Shown: positions 47,357 through 56,681, counted from the first letter of the stretch. The stretch is 64,000 bases of DNA from CAVOGJ01 sp963695405 (GCA_963695405.1 CAVOGJ010000003.1:310001-374000), one strand, 5' to 3'. The notes: generated by a model not told the origin, from the letters alone. Made by a program: numbers and translations.

Positions 47357-50300
47357 TTAAAGCCAGAGGCAAACCCGATGATCTCGACCGTCGTCCAGCA
47401 GCGGGACGTTGGCCACTCCCTCTTCCACCGGTAGCGTTCGGTCGTCCAGCAGCGCCCGGGTGATCCCGCGCTCGGCGCCGTGGGGATTCTCGATGACCAC
47501 CTGGTAACGGGTGCGACGATCGGGGGTGCGACGATCGGGGGTGCGACGATCGGGGGTGCGACGATCGGGCAGCCGCCACCAGAGCTGACATCGGGGCCAC
47601 GCGGACGAGATGCATGGATCGATGCGTAATGAGCGGCCCCCTTGCAATCGCAGACCGAAGATCGACTCGAGGGTCACTCGCGACATCCAACCGGCCGATC
47701 CGGTGTACCAGGTCCAACCGCCCCGGCCCACATGCGGCGGCTCGCCATACACATCCGCCGCGACGACGTAGGGTTCCGTTTGATAAATCGCCACCTCGGC
47801 GGGCGTGCGGGTATGATGGGTCGGACAGAGCATCTCGAGCAACTCCACCGCTCGTGATCCATGGCCTAGCTGCGCCATGGCTTGCACAAACCACAGCACG
47901 CCGTGGGTGTACTGGCCACCATTTTCGCGAATCCCTGGCAAGTAGCCTTGGATATAACCCGGATCCTGCGGCGTTCGATTGAAAGGAGGGGCGAGCAGTC
48001 GAATCATCCGATCGTCGTCACGGACCAGACGCTCTTCAACCGCCTGCATCGCCAGCGCGGCCCGATCTGGCGGCGCTGCCTTGGACAGGACGGACCAGGC
48101 TTGTGCCAGCGCGTCAATTTGACATTCTTCATTCTGCGCGGATCCGATGGGCGTGCCGTCATCGAAGAAGGCTCGACGGTACCACTGACCGTCCCAGCCG
48201 TCCTTGTTCAGCGCCTCGCCCAGCGCACGCCGATAGTCGACGTAGCGTTTCACCCGGTCGGCTTCTCGCCGCTCCTCGCATAGCGCCGCGAACCGCCCCA
48301 AGATCAGGTACAGAAAGAACCCTAGCCAGACACTTTCCCCCTGGCCACCGCTGCCCACCCGATTCATACCGTCATTCCAGTCCCCGCAGCCCATCAGTGG
48401 CAAACCGTGGAGGCCACGCGTGAGCGAGATGTCAATCGCCCGGCAGCAGTGTTCGAACAGGCTCCCCACGGTGCCCGCATCACGAGGTTCGATGAAGGAC
48501 TCTTGCACGCCCTCCGCGAGCGGTGGCCCGGTCAGAAACCTGACTGATTCGTCCCAAAATCCTTGATCGCCGGTCGAGTCAACGTAATACGACGCGATCC
48601 AGGGTAACCAGAGCAGGTCATCCGAGAAACGTGTCCGTAATCCGAGGCTCCGTGGCGGATGCCACCAGTGCATCACATCCCCTTGTTCGAATTGATGACT
48701 GGCGTGGAGCAGAATCTGCTTCCTTGTCAATTCCGGTGCGTGATACATCAACGCGGCCGCATCCTGCAACTGATCTCGAAAGCCGAAGGCCCCGCCTGAC
48801 TGGAAGTACGCCGAGCGCCCCCACATGCGGCAACTGAGATTTTGATACGGGAGCCAACCTCCGACCAGGAGATTGAGCGATTGCGACGGCGTTTCGATTT
48901 CGACCTGGGAAAGAAAGTCACGCCAGAAATCATGCACGTCTTGTAGGGCGGACGTGGCGCCCTCAACATTTCCGTAGCGGAGGACCAGGGTACGGACGGC
49001 TTCTTCCGACTCGGCTTCGCCCAGCAGAAATACCGCCTCCACCGCTTCCCCTGGATTCACGTCGAATCGCAGTTGCCAAGCCGCGCAAGGATCGTCCACC
49101 TGGCCGTCATCACCAGCGAGCATTTCGTCCTGGCAGAGTGCCCGTGGCGCTTGCACGTCACCGTAGCGGCCGAGAAAAGATGCACGGTCGACAGACCACG
49201 CCGTCGCCTCGACCGCATGCCAGGGAATCGCCGCTGCGAATGCCACCTGCTTACCGTAGTCGGGTCGGTGTGGATTGAGTGCCAAGATCGTTCGTCCTGG
49301 TTCGTCCACCCGCGTCACGATCTGACGACGCGTTTGGGCGGACGCATCACCAAGGACCCACTGCAGGTAGGAGAAGAGTGACAGACGACGCGGATGGTCG
49401 CCCGTGTTCGTGATAGAAATTCGCGTGATCTTGACCGGATCGGCCGTCGGCACAAACTGCACGGTCTCGACCGCCAATTCCTGACTCGAATGCCGGAAGC
49501 AGGTATAACCAAAACCGTGGCGGACCTCATAGTCGCCAGCTCCGGGAGCCGGTCCCGGCAGGGGCGACCAAAACGTGCGTTCCGTTTCATCGCGCAGATA
49601 AAACGCCTCGCCATGCGGATCGGAGACCGGGTCGTTGGTCCAGGGCGTTAACCGATTCAGACGGCTATTGCCGGCCCAGGTGTAACCTGCCCCTGTTTCG
49701 GTCGTGATAAAGCCAGCCTGCTCATTCGCGATCACATTCGACCACGGCATTGGCGGCAGAGCCCTGCCCTTCCTCCGTGGCAGGGGAAATCCGCAAGACG
49801 TATTCGCGACCAGCGGCGAAAAGCCGCCCCTGCCGTTGTCGAAGAGCAATGCCGGGCCGCCGTCCGAACTTGCGCCGCCGGTCGCAGTCGTTGTCCTCAC
49901 CGCTGGACGGTAGGGCAATTGGTTTGTCGAGGCGGCACCCCCCAGATTACCGGCTGCTGGTAGCGGTTCGGCGGCCGGCGGCTGGAGGCGATCGGGCGCC
50001 AGGCGTACCGTCCGCTCCATCCACGTCTGCAAATCGCCCGTCACGATCTCCGGCGATACGGGCACGTGTTCACCCAAAAACTCACCCGCAAGCGGCTCGT
50101 CGCCAAACAGCGACCGTCCGATGGTCTGTAGCACCCATGATTGTTGCAGTTCGGACAGGCACCATTCCGACCAGCGGGCCGCTTCGGCGGCCGCCACCGT
50201 AGACAAGGATTTGGCAACATCTTCCGTGCGTTGCCACTGCTCGACCAATCGCGTGAGTTCGTCAAGTTCCGTCCTGGCGGCCAAGGCGAACGTGACTTCG

Positions 50301-51097
50301 ATCGATTGATCCGGCGTCAGCGAAAAGGTCTGCCGCAAGCTACCGATGGGATCAAGCACACTGCCAACGGTTCCCGGCAGCGGCCTCAGGGTCTCCATGG
50401 CGAGCGGTCGCGACACTCCACGTCCCCGGCCGAGGAACGCCTTGCGATCGGTTTCGAAGCTGATTTCTGGCGAAACCCGTTGCGAGCCTTGCCCCGCCAG
50501 AAAGTGCACGCCGCAGATCGTCGCTTCGTTCCTTTCCCGCGGTCGACGGCGAGCAAGAATGGCCTGTTGTTGTCGATCGAAGTGGGTCTCGATGAACAGC
50601 TTTGAGAACGCTGGATGTGCCTGATCGGCCTCGGCATTCGTCAAGACGAATTCGAGATAGCTCGTCAATTCCAAGTGCCGCGTCCTGCCCGCCAGATTTC
50701 TCAGCCGACAGCGGCGGAACTCAACACCCTCCGTAGTGACCCACACGGTCATCGTACTTTCCAGCTCCGCCTCGACGCGAATGAACTCGGCGTACCCCGG
50801 AAAGAAGCAAACCGACGATGAAGTCGGCTGCCCCTGGATCGGCTGTCGACTCAAGGACCAGTATCGACGCGACTCAAGATCGCGGAGATAGATAAAATAT
50901 CCGGCCGTATCTCGAGTCGGATCGGGATCCCAGCGAGTCACCGCCTGCTGTGCGTAACTCGAGAAGCCGGTGCCGACGGCGGTAAGCGCCGTGGCCAAGG
51001 GTCCACCTGCCAGCACCGTGGCGAGTCTCGGAATTTCCGACCCTACCAAATCTCGGCATTCCGCGAGTAGGCCTGTGTTCGACGTTGGCTGGCACAT
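47357..51097 (-). CDS. GH94-type phosphorylase, 1,2-beta-oligoglucan phosphorylase/NdvB C-terminal-like
   Basis: About 1246 residues. Two beta-sandwich lectin-like domains of the glycosyltransferase-36 N-type are visible ('YFIYLRDLESRRYWS...' near the start and 'AFYLRDETERTFWSPLPGP' around residue 480), then the (alpha/alpha)6 catalytic barrel with 'GGAFGFRDQLQDAAALMY', 'GCGDWNDGMNRVG' (acid Asp near residue 906-909) and 'GQYTHGVLWFVQAM', and a C-terminal small domain. This layout is that of the GH94 part of cyclic beta-1,2-glucan synthase, without its transferase half, and of stand-alone beta-1,2-glucan phosphorylases. No signal peptide, so cytoplasmic. Near the C-terminus a 15-base tandem repeat adds four PDRRT units. 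The start is uncertain; 51253 is the longest. Confidence 0.85.
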   Translation of the reverse strand: MCQPTSNTGLLAECRDLVGSEIPRLATVLAGGPLATALTAVGTGFSSYAQQAVTRWDPDPTRDTAGYFIYLRDLESRRYWSLSRQPIQGQPTSSSVCFFPGYAEFIRVEAELESTMTVWVTTEGVEFRRCRLRNLAGRTRHLELTSYLEFVLTNAEADQAHPAFSKLFIETHFDRQQQAILARRRPRERNEATICGVHFLAGQGSQRVSPEISFETDRKAFLGRGRGVSRPLAMETLRPLPGTVGSVLDPIGSLRQTFSLTPDQSIEVTFALAARTELDELTRLVEQWQRTEDVAKSLSTVAAAEAARWSEWCLSELQQSWVLQTIGRSLFGDEPLAGEFLGEHVPVSPEIVTGDLQTWMERTVRLAPDRLQPPAAEPLPAAGNLGGAASTNQLPYRPAVRTTTATGGASSDGGPALLFDNGRGGFSPLVANTSCGFPLPRRKGRALPPMPWSNVIANEQAGFITTETGAGYTWAGNSRLNRLTPWTNDPVSDPHGEAFYLRDETERTFWSPLPGPAPGAGDYEVRHGFGYTCFRHSSQELAVETVQFVPTADPVKITRISITNTGDHPRRLSLFSYLQWVLGDASAQTRRQIVTRVDEPGRTILALNPHRPDYGKQVAFAAAIPWHAVEATAWSVDRASFLGRYGDVQAPRALCQDEMLAGDDGQVDDPCAAWQLRFDVNPGEAVEAVFLLGEAESEEAVRTLVLRYGNVEGATSALQDVHDFWRDFLSQVEIETPSQSLNLLVGGWLPYQNLSCRMWGRSAYFQSGGAFGFRDQLQDAAALMYHAPELTRKQILLHASHQFEQGDVMHWWHPPRSLGLRTRFSDDLLWLPWIASYYVDSTGDQGFWDESVRFLTGPPLAEGVQESFIEPRDAGTVGSLFEHCCRAIDISLTRGLHGLPLMGCGDWNDGMNRVGSGGQGESVWLGFFLYLILGRFAALCEERREADRVKRYVDYRRALGEALNKDGWDGQWYRRAFFDDGTPIGSAQNEECQIDALAQAWSVLSKAAPPDRAALAMQAVEERLVRDDDRMIRLLAPPFNRTPQDPGYIQGYLPGIRENGGQYTHGVLWFVQAMAQLGHGSRAVELLEMLCPTHHTRTPAEVAIYQTEPYVVAADVYGEPPHVGRGGWTWYTGSAGWMSRVTLESIFGLRLQGGRSLRIDPCISSAWPRCQLWWRLPDRRTPDRRTPDRRTPDRRTRYQVVIENPHGAERGITRALLDDRTLPVEEGVANVPLLDDGRDHRVCLWL
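47510..47572. repeat. 15-base tandem repeat inside the GH94 gene
   Basis: About four copies of GGGTGCGACGATCGG in phase with the reading frame, giving PDRRT repeated in the loop before the last beta strands ('RRLPDRRT...RTRYQVVIENP'). Because the unit is a multiple of three, copy number can change without breaking the gene. Confidence 0.85.
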
Positions 51098-51325
51098 AGT
51101 TGCTCGGCGCTCGCGCACGAAGTAAGTGTTTGTCCGCAGGAAATATTCGCCTGATCTGACGGCCCATGGTACCCGCTGGCAAGCTTTCGGATAGCCGCCC
51201 AGATCATGGTACCAATGCCAGCAGGCCGCAACCGACGGTCCATGGCAACCCACCTGCCCGCCTCGGTAGCGGCCGACTGGGCAGCGAGTGGTTGGAACGG
51301 AACGATGAACCCATTCAGCCGACGA

Positions 51326-52333
51326 TCATGCGGTGCCGCACGATTCGCGGACGACTAATTGCGATTCGAGGACGATACTTGCGGGGGGCCGCTCCGGTTC
51401 CGCCAGCCTTTTGCAAAGAAGTTCCACGGCACTCGCTCCCATTCCCGACATCGGCACATGCACCGTGGTCAGGCGTGGTCGAGTCATCTGGGCGATGCGC
51501 GTATCGTCAAAGCCCACGACCCCTAAATCCCCTGGCACGGAGAGTCCCGCAGCGAGCGCTGCATCGATGATTCCGGCGGCCATCTCGTCGTTGGCGGCGA
51601 ATACGCAGGCTCGATCTCTTGCCCATTCATGGACGTGAGCAACGCCCAGATCGTAAGCCGTCGCATATTCATAATCGAGATGGTGAATATCCTGCGGCGG
51701 GAGCGACTTTCCCTCGCTGCGGAGCACTTCGCTGCAGGCTCGCAAGCGTTCCATCGTATCGAGATTGGTCTTGAGTCCTCCCACGAACACGATTCGTTGG
51801 CAATGGCAGGCTCCGATGAGATGCTGCATCATCGCCGTCGCACCGTGGCGCTGGTCAATCACCACACTGTCATGCTTGAGTCCATCGATCTTTCCATCGA
51901 GGACGACCAAAGGGATTTTCAGCTTTGCCAGCTGCGCTGGTGTGTCGGCTTTCATCTCCGACACCATCACGGCCACACCATCGACAAGGCCATGATTGCC
52001 GACGGTTGCCAAGACCGACGCCCCATCCTCCTCGGGCGTCACGGACGAGATCATCAGATGGTAACCGAGTTCTCGCGCTTTGGTATTCGCACCCCGGATG
52101 ATCTCCGAATAGAATTCGCCGTGGAGGTCAGGCAGGATGAGTCCCAGGATGTTGCTTTTCCGGAGCATCAAACCGCGTGCAAAGACATTCGGTTCATAGC
52201 CCAGTTCTTCAATGGCCCGTTCGACTCGTTTCCGCGTTTGTTCGTTGACGAGGTTCCGCCGATTGACCACTCGCGAAACGGTGCTGATCGAAACCTGGGC
52301 TTTTTTCGCCACGTCTTCGATAGATACCGCCAT
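51326..52333 (-). CDS. LacI-family transcriptional regulator
   Basis: 335 residues. The N-terminal HTH 'SIEDVAKKAQVSISTVSRVVN' is followed by the hinge helix ('GYEPNVFARGLMLRKSNILGLILPDL'). The effector domain is of periplasmic-binding type, with 'GDLGVVGFDDTRIAQMTRPRLTTVHVP'. Probably represses the surrounding glucan genes until a sugar, perhaps sophorose or a related oligosaccharide, binds. A near-perfect LacI-type operator lies 52 bases upstream of its start, so it likely regulates itself and the divergent symporter; the same motif recurs upstream of two other genes. GH94 is downstream on the same strand. Confidence 0.93.
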   Translation of the reverse strand: MAVSIEDVAKKAQVSISTVSRVVNRRNLVNEQTRKRVERAIEELGYEPNVFARGLMLRKSNILGLILPDLHGEFYSEIIRGANTKARELGYHLMISSVTPEEDGASVLATVGNHGLVDGVAVMVSEMKADTPAQLAKLKIPLVVLDGKIDGLKHDSVVIDQRHGATAMMQHLIGACHCQRIVFVGGLKTNLDTMERLRACSEVLRSEGKSLPPQDIHHLDYEYATAYDLGVAHVHEWARDRACVFAANDEMAAGIIDAALAAGLSVPGDLGVVGFDDTRIAQMTRPRLTTVHVPMSGMGASAVELLCKRLAEPERPPASIVLESQLVVRESCGTA

Positions 52334-52544
52334 ATGTCATTCCCCACCCTACGGAATCATTTTCTGACAGTCATCCGTAATGATTGACAGCGCTTTCAGA
52401 CAAGCATACGCTACAAATGTGATTTCGATCAACGCTCGATCGGCCAGCGGCTGCCTCCATTTTCATCCGCTTATGATCCATGGTCGAGGACAAATTATCG
52501 GTTTTCCCGACTTTCGCACCGGTCACTGACTGGCATCCACGCCA
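52334..52544. promoter_or_regulatory. Divergent promoter region, LacI gene and symporter
   Basis: 211 bases holding the operator at 52385-52398. The site is 52 bases from the LacI start and 147 bases from the symporter start, so it can control both directions. Confidence 0.6.
52385..52398 (+). promoter_or_regulatory. LacI-type operator candidate, site 3
   Basis: TGACAGCGCTTTCA, 13 of 14 positions identical to the palindrome TGAAAGCGCTTTCA, with the central CG required by LacI-family hinge helices. Confidence 0.75.
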
Positions 52545-54347
52545 TTGGCAACCACACCGCAGCACACGACGGCGGCCGAGGATCGGATTGCTTGGAGTCA
52601 GTTGATTGCCTACGGGATGGGCGGACTGATCCCGATCGCGCTCTTCAATATCGCCGGACAATTGATGGGGCTGTTGGGCAATATTTCCTTGGGGCTGAGT
52701 GCCTTCTGGCTGGGCACGATCATGATTATCCCCAGGTTGTGGGACGCCGTTTCCGATCCCATCATGGGGCACGTCTCGGATAACACGCGGACTCGCTGGG
52801 GAAGACGACGTCCGTATATCTTGTTCGGCGGCATTGCGGTCGCGTTAAGCTTCGTGGGAATGTGGTGGGTACCTCGCGGAGACGCGGTGCAAGCGATGTT
52901 TTCGAGTGCAGCCGCGTACAATTGGTTTCAGCTGTGGTGCATCCTGGGCGCGCTGCTGATCTTCTTCACCGCTTGCACCGTCTTTGAAATTCCTCATGGA
53001 GCGCTCGGCTTGGAAATGTCCGCCGATTACCACGAGCGGACACGACTGTTCAGCGCGAAGAGTTTTCTGGGAAATCTCTTCGCCATGGGCACGCCTTGGC
53101 TAATCTATCTCGCGGGCCGCGATTTCTTCAAAGGCCGCGGCGGTGATCTGACCGATGGCATGCGCTACGTTTCGATTTTCATCGCGGCCGGACTGATTCC
53201 GTTGACTTGCTGGTGGTTTTATGCGTTGCGGGAACCAGGCTTCGCCGTGGCAAAAGAGCGACAGCGATCGGCGTTCTGGCAGGACATGCAGACAACGATG
53301 AGCAATCCGACATTTATACGTCTGGTTGTGATCATCTTTACGCTCGCCATGGGTTTCAATTTTGTGGCGCTCTTCAATTACTACATCACCATCTTCTACC
53401 TTTTCGGCGGCGATACGGTGACCGCCGGCACGCTGCTGGGCATCAACGGAACGCTGTGGGCGGTTACGGGGCTGGTGGCGGTCTTCCCACTGAATTGGAT
53501 CAGTCAGCGGCTGGGCAAGGAAAAGACCCTGATGATTGCCATCCTACTGATGTGCTTGGCACAGCTCTCGAAAATTGTCTGCTACAACCCGCAACTTCCC
53601 TACCTGGTCCTCATTCCCACCGTGTTCCTCTCGGCCGGCATGCTGATGTTCTTCACGCTCGGCTCATCGATGGTGGGAGACGTTTGCGACGAGGACGAAC
53701 TGAAAACCGGCTCGCGGTCGGAAGGGAGCTATTACGCCGTCTACTGGTGGTTCATCAAGATGGGAACGGCGTTTGCCAGCTTCGTGACCGGTGCGCTGCT
53801 GGTCTTTACCAGTTTCGACGAGCAACAGAATGTGGCGGTCGATGCTTTGCGTGGCAAGATCGCCGTGATCCAATCCGAACTCGAAAAAGAGCCAGCTCCT
53901 CCGGAGGAGACGGAGTTGCGCAACGCCACAATTGACAACGAGTTAGGCGATGTGGTGGAAGGGGCGGAAGACTTGAGAGGCCATTTTGCAGAGCGGTTGC
54001 AAGCACATCCGCTGACCGCCAAACACACCCAGCGACTGGCAGAGCGGGCCGCTGCCTTGCGAGCGAAGGCAGAAAGACTGCGTGCCGAGGAGGCTCAGGT
54101 CGAGCTGGCACCCGACGCGTATCTCGATCAAGTCGAGCAGCTACTTGCGGACGTCGGATTCCTCAAAAAACAATCGCCCCACACCCTATTTCGATTGCGG
54201 CTCGTCGAGATCGGGCTGCCGCTCGCCCTGAGTGTCGTGTCGCTGCTGCTGACGTTTGGTTACCCTCTCACCGAAGCCCGATGTTATGATATTCAGGAAG
54301 GCTTGAAGAAGAGGCGAACTATCGAACCCCCAGGGGAAGAAAGGTGA
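52545..54347 (+). CDS. GPH-type sugar:cation symporter with a coiled-coil insertion
   Basis: 600 residues from a TTG start at 52545 (no suitable ATG nearby; the conserved region begins within 15 residues). About 12 hydrophobic segments of the glycoside-pentoside-hexuronide:cation family: 'PRLWDAVSDPIMGHVSDNTRTRWGRRRPYILFG' and 'EIPHGALGLEMSADYHERTRLFSAKSFLGNL' are family signatures. Between residues about 425 and 545 lies a hydrophilic, Glu/Ala/Leu-rich coiled-coil insert just before the last helix, which the family normally lacks. Divergent from the LacI gene and overlapping the next gene. It likely imports the oligosaccharides released by the glycoamylase-like enzymes. Confidence 0.9.
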   Translation: MATTPQHTTAAEDRIAWSQLIAYGMGGLIPIALFNIAGQLMGLLGNISLGLSAFWLGTIMIIPRLWDAVSDPIMGHVSDNTRTRWGRRRPYILFGGIAVALSFVGMWWVPRGDAVQAMFSSAAAYNWFQLWCILGALLIFFTACTVFEIPHGALGLEMSADYHERTRLFSAKSFLGNLFAMGTPWLIYLAGRDFFKGRGGDLTDGMRYVSIFIAAGLIPLTCWWFYALREPGFAVAKERQRSAFWQDMQTTMSNPTFIRLVVIIFTLAMGFNFVALFNYYITIFYLFGGDTVTAGTLLGINGTLWAVTGLVAVFPLNWISQRLGKEKTLMIAILLMCLAQLSKIVCYNPQLPYLVLIPTVFLSAGMLMFFTLGSSMVGDVCDEDELKTGSRSEGSYYAVYWWFIKMGTAFASFVTGALLVFTSFDEQQNVAVDALRGKIAVIQSELEKEPAPPEETELRNATIDNELGDVVEGAEDLRGHFAERLQAHPLTAKHTQRLAERAAALRAKAERLRAEEAQVELAPDAYLDQVEQLLADVGFLKKQSPHTLFRLRLVEIGLPLALSVVSLLLTFGYPLTEARCYDIQEGLKKRRTIEPPGEER

Positions 54348-54349
54348 TC

Positions 54350-55852
54350 ATGATGCGGCGAACTCTCTGTTTGCTGGGTTTCCTGCTTAGTCTGGTCCTG
54401 TCACCAGCGGCCGACGCCCAGACACTCGACCAGGCACGCAATGACCAGATCCTGCGGCTACGGAATTATGTCACCGAGGCGATCATGCCCTCCGGGCTGG
54501 TGCGGGACTCGGTCGTGCTGAACGGGCCCAGCTTTCACCCAGCAACCCCCGATGCGGCCGGATTCGCCTTGGTGGCACTCAGTGCCTTTGACCAGCTGGG
54601 GGTCATGCCGAATGCGGCCGCACTGGCGGAAGATATTCTCTCGGCCTACAACGGCCACGCACCGGGAGTCCAGCCGGAACGATCGGCCGACGGCCACTTC
54701 ATTCACTTCATGAATATCAACAACGGCGCCGCCGCCGGGGGAGGCTGGGATGCTTCCTACAGCCCGATCGGATCCGCCTTGCTGGTGGCCGGTGCCCAGT
54801 TCGCCCAACGTCACTTTTCCCAAAACGCAAACATCGCGAATTTGACGCATCAACTAACCGCCAGCATTGACTTCAACGCGGCCATCCATCCCAGCCTTGA
54901 TGGCCGCATCTATCTCGATATGACCAAGAATGGCGGTGGCAGCGGCGGCACGGTGCGTCCCTGGAACGAATATATGCTGGTCGAGAGTCTTGCCTTACGG
55001 CAGCCGAATAATGAACGGGCGGTGGCGGTGAAGGACAAGTGGTTGGGAGTCGACAACCTGCCCCGCGTCACGATTGGCGCCTTACCTACACTCACCGATA
55101 GTGCCGGAGAATTCGCACCGGCGTTCTGGGTCCAGCAGATGCATTTTTTCAATGGCGATTTTCTGCATCGGCCCGAGTTCGAAACATTTTTTGCGAATCA
55201 TCAGCAAGTCGACAAACTGTATGCCAGTTCGGTGCTTGGCCAGTCGCTTCGCTACGGACTCTCGGCCGGTGTCAGCCCGCAGGGATATCACGCCGATCGG
55301 ATCCTAAATCATCCGAACGACGTCTTCTCGCCGGAAGCCGTGGCAGCCTGGGGAGACATGGATGCCTTCCTGGAACTGTATGGTCGCCAATACCCCACCT
55401 CGGATCCGCGTTATCAGTACGGATTGGTCCGCGAGTCGGCCGTAGAACCCGATTGGGTTCCCTACGATGCGGGACTGGTCGATCACCTGTTCCTGCTGTT
55501 CGGCCTGGTCGAGAGCCTGCAGCCTGACTTTTTTGACGAGCGTGTTTTTCCCGGTTTGCTGGCGGGTGATTACGACCTGAATGGGATCGTCGACGGTGCG
55601 GACTTTACCATCTGGCGGGACACGCTCGGTTCGACCAGCGATTTGCGCGCCGACGGTGACTACAGCGGAGCGGTTGGCCCGGAAGACTTCGACGTGTGGT
55701 CCGCAAATTTTGGCAACTTGATCCCCGGCGGCTATACGCTGCCAGGGAGCCTGGTCCCCGAACCTTCCAGCCAGCTGCTGATGCTGCTGTCGATCTCTGT
55801 CCTCGTGTCCAGCCGTCGCCGATTTGTGCGATCGACGCGCGGAATCCAGTGA
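54350..55852 (+). CDS. Divergent glycoamylase-like PEP-CTERM protein with dockerin-like repeat
   Basis: About 500 residues. Signal peptide MMRRTLCLLGFLLSLVLSPAADA. The body (about 25-395) has an alpha-barrel feel: 'GLVRDSVVLNGPSFHPATPDAAGFALVALSAFDQLG', 'GGGWDASYSPIGSALLVAGAQFA', 'RPWNEYMLVESLALRQPNN' and 'DAGLVDHLFLLFGLVESLQPDFF'. These run parallel to blocks of the enzyme at 42939-45596, so it is a distant relative, probably exported and acting on the same glucan. Two calcium loops ('GDYDLNGIVDGADFTIW', 'ADGDYSGAVGPEDFDVW') precede the sorting signal 'VPEPSSQLLMLLSISVLVSSRRRF'. Starts at 54344 (GTG), 54350 or 54353 are all possible; it overlaps the symporter stop or nearly so. Confidence 0.72.
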   Translation: MMRRTLCLLGFLLSLVLSPAADAQTLDQARNDQILRLRNYVTEAIMPSGLVRDSVVLNGPSFHPATPDAAGFALVALSAFDQLGVMPNAAALAEDILSAYNGHAPGVQPERSADGHFIHFMNINNGAAAGGGWDASYSPIGSALLVAGAQFAQRHFSQNANIANLTHQLTASIDFNAAIHPSLDGRIYLDMTKNGGGSGGTVRPWNEYMLVESLALRQPNNERAVAVKDKWLGVDNLPRVTIGALPTLTDSAGEFAPAFWVQQMHFFNGDFLHRPEFETFFANHQQVDKLYASSVLGQSLRYGLSAGVSPQGYHADRILNHPNDVFSPEAVAAWGDMDAFLELYGRQYPTSDPRYQYGLVRESAVEPDWVPYDAGLVDHLFLLFGLVESLQPDFFDERVFPGLLAGDYDLNGIVDGADFTIWRDTLGSTSDLRADGDYSGAVGPEDFDVWSANFGNLIPGGYTLPGSLVPEPSSQLLMLLSISVLVSSRRRFVRSTRGIQ

Positions 55853-56035
55853 CCAGCCCGTTCTCGACGTCAATATCGGCCGACGTTGCTTTGCTCCCCT
55901 CGTGAACAGGGCGGTGATGGTGAACAGGCCGTTGATGGTTCGGCGCCGCGCGACCTGTAGGTGGATGACGAACGCCTGACAAAGAATCGTACATTGAATC
56001 GCACTTTTGTGGCCTGTTCCAGGCACAGACGGCAG

Positions 56036-56320
56036 CTAGTGTTTGTAGACCTTGTGCTGGGGACGGCCTGAGAGAATTTGTTCTTTCCCCCAATTCGTAA
56101 CGTCCCGGAAGGCCTGACTCTGTATAAAGTCGCGGAAGGCCTGCTCGTCGGACCACTCACTGGTGATCAGGTACGAGGCACCGTCGCTGACGTCCTTCCA
56201 GAGCGTCGAACTGGCATGGCCTTCTGCCGCCGACAGGGCGCCGATCACCGCCGCGAATTTCTCCTCGAAATCAGCCTGTTTCCCCTCGATCACGTGGTAA
56301 TTCATGCCGACGGTAATCAT
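56036..56320 (-). CDS. Antibiotic biosynthesis monooxygenase (ABM) domain protein
   Basis: 94 residues, a single ABM ferredoxin-like fold: 'MNYHVIEGKQADFEEKFAAVIGALSAAEGH', then 'YLITSEWSDEQAFRDFIQSQAFRDVTNWG'. Family members are small monooxygenases or binding proteins for quinones, haem or aromatic compounds. The ATG at 56320 is used; the upstream reading includes a 14-base tandem repeat and cannot be real. Stand-alone gene; its substrate is unknown. Confidence 0.85.
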   Translation of the reverse strand: MITVGMNYHVIEGKQADFEEKFAAVIGALSAAEGHASSTLWKDVSDGASYLITSEWSDEQAFRDFIQSQAFRDVTNWGKEQILSGRPQHKVYKH

Positions 56321-56681
56321 ATCCGGTAGACTCCTCAAAATGGACGCACTGTCGAATCGGGCGGTCGAATGGCGGTGGTCGAATGGCGGTGGTCGAATGG
56401 CGGTGGTCGAATGGCGGTGGTCGAATGGCGGTGGTCGAAGCACTTCAACCGCCGACGGGGGGAGACATGGGCGCCACGTGCGGTGCCGGTGGCACCGCAC
56501 GACCGGGAGATCAATATCGATGAAGTCTGACAGCATCGCAAGCGTGCTGCGGTGAACGGCCGAGGCGTGAAACGGCAGAACGGCGTTCTCTCGGCCCGGG
56601 TTCCCGCCGGCCGGGAAGGCGGGAAAGCGACGCCAGCGTGCTCCCCTGCCCCATGGGGCCGAACTCGGCGAGATGGATGGC
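56321..56681. other. 361-base intergenic region with tandem repeat
   Basis: Between the ABM gene and the phosphotransacetylase fusion, both on the minus strand. Apart from the 14-base tandem repeat at 56365-56434, nothing is recognised. Confidence 0.6.
56365..56434. repeat. 14-base tandem repeat, five perfect copies
   Basis: TCGAATGGCGGTGG five times in a row, preceded by a degenerate copy (56352-56364) and followed by a partial one. It lies 45-114 bases upstream of the ABM start, in its promoter region. The unit is not a multiple of three, which fits a non-coding element. Confidence 0.92.
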
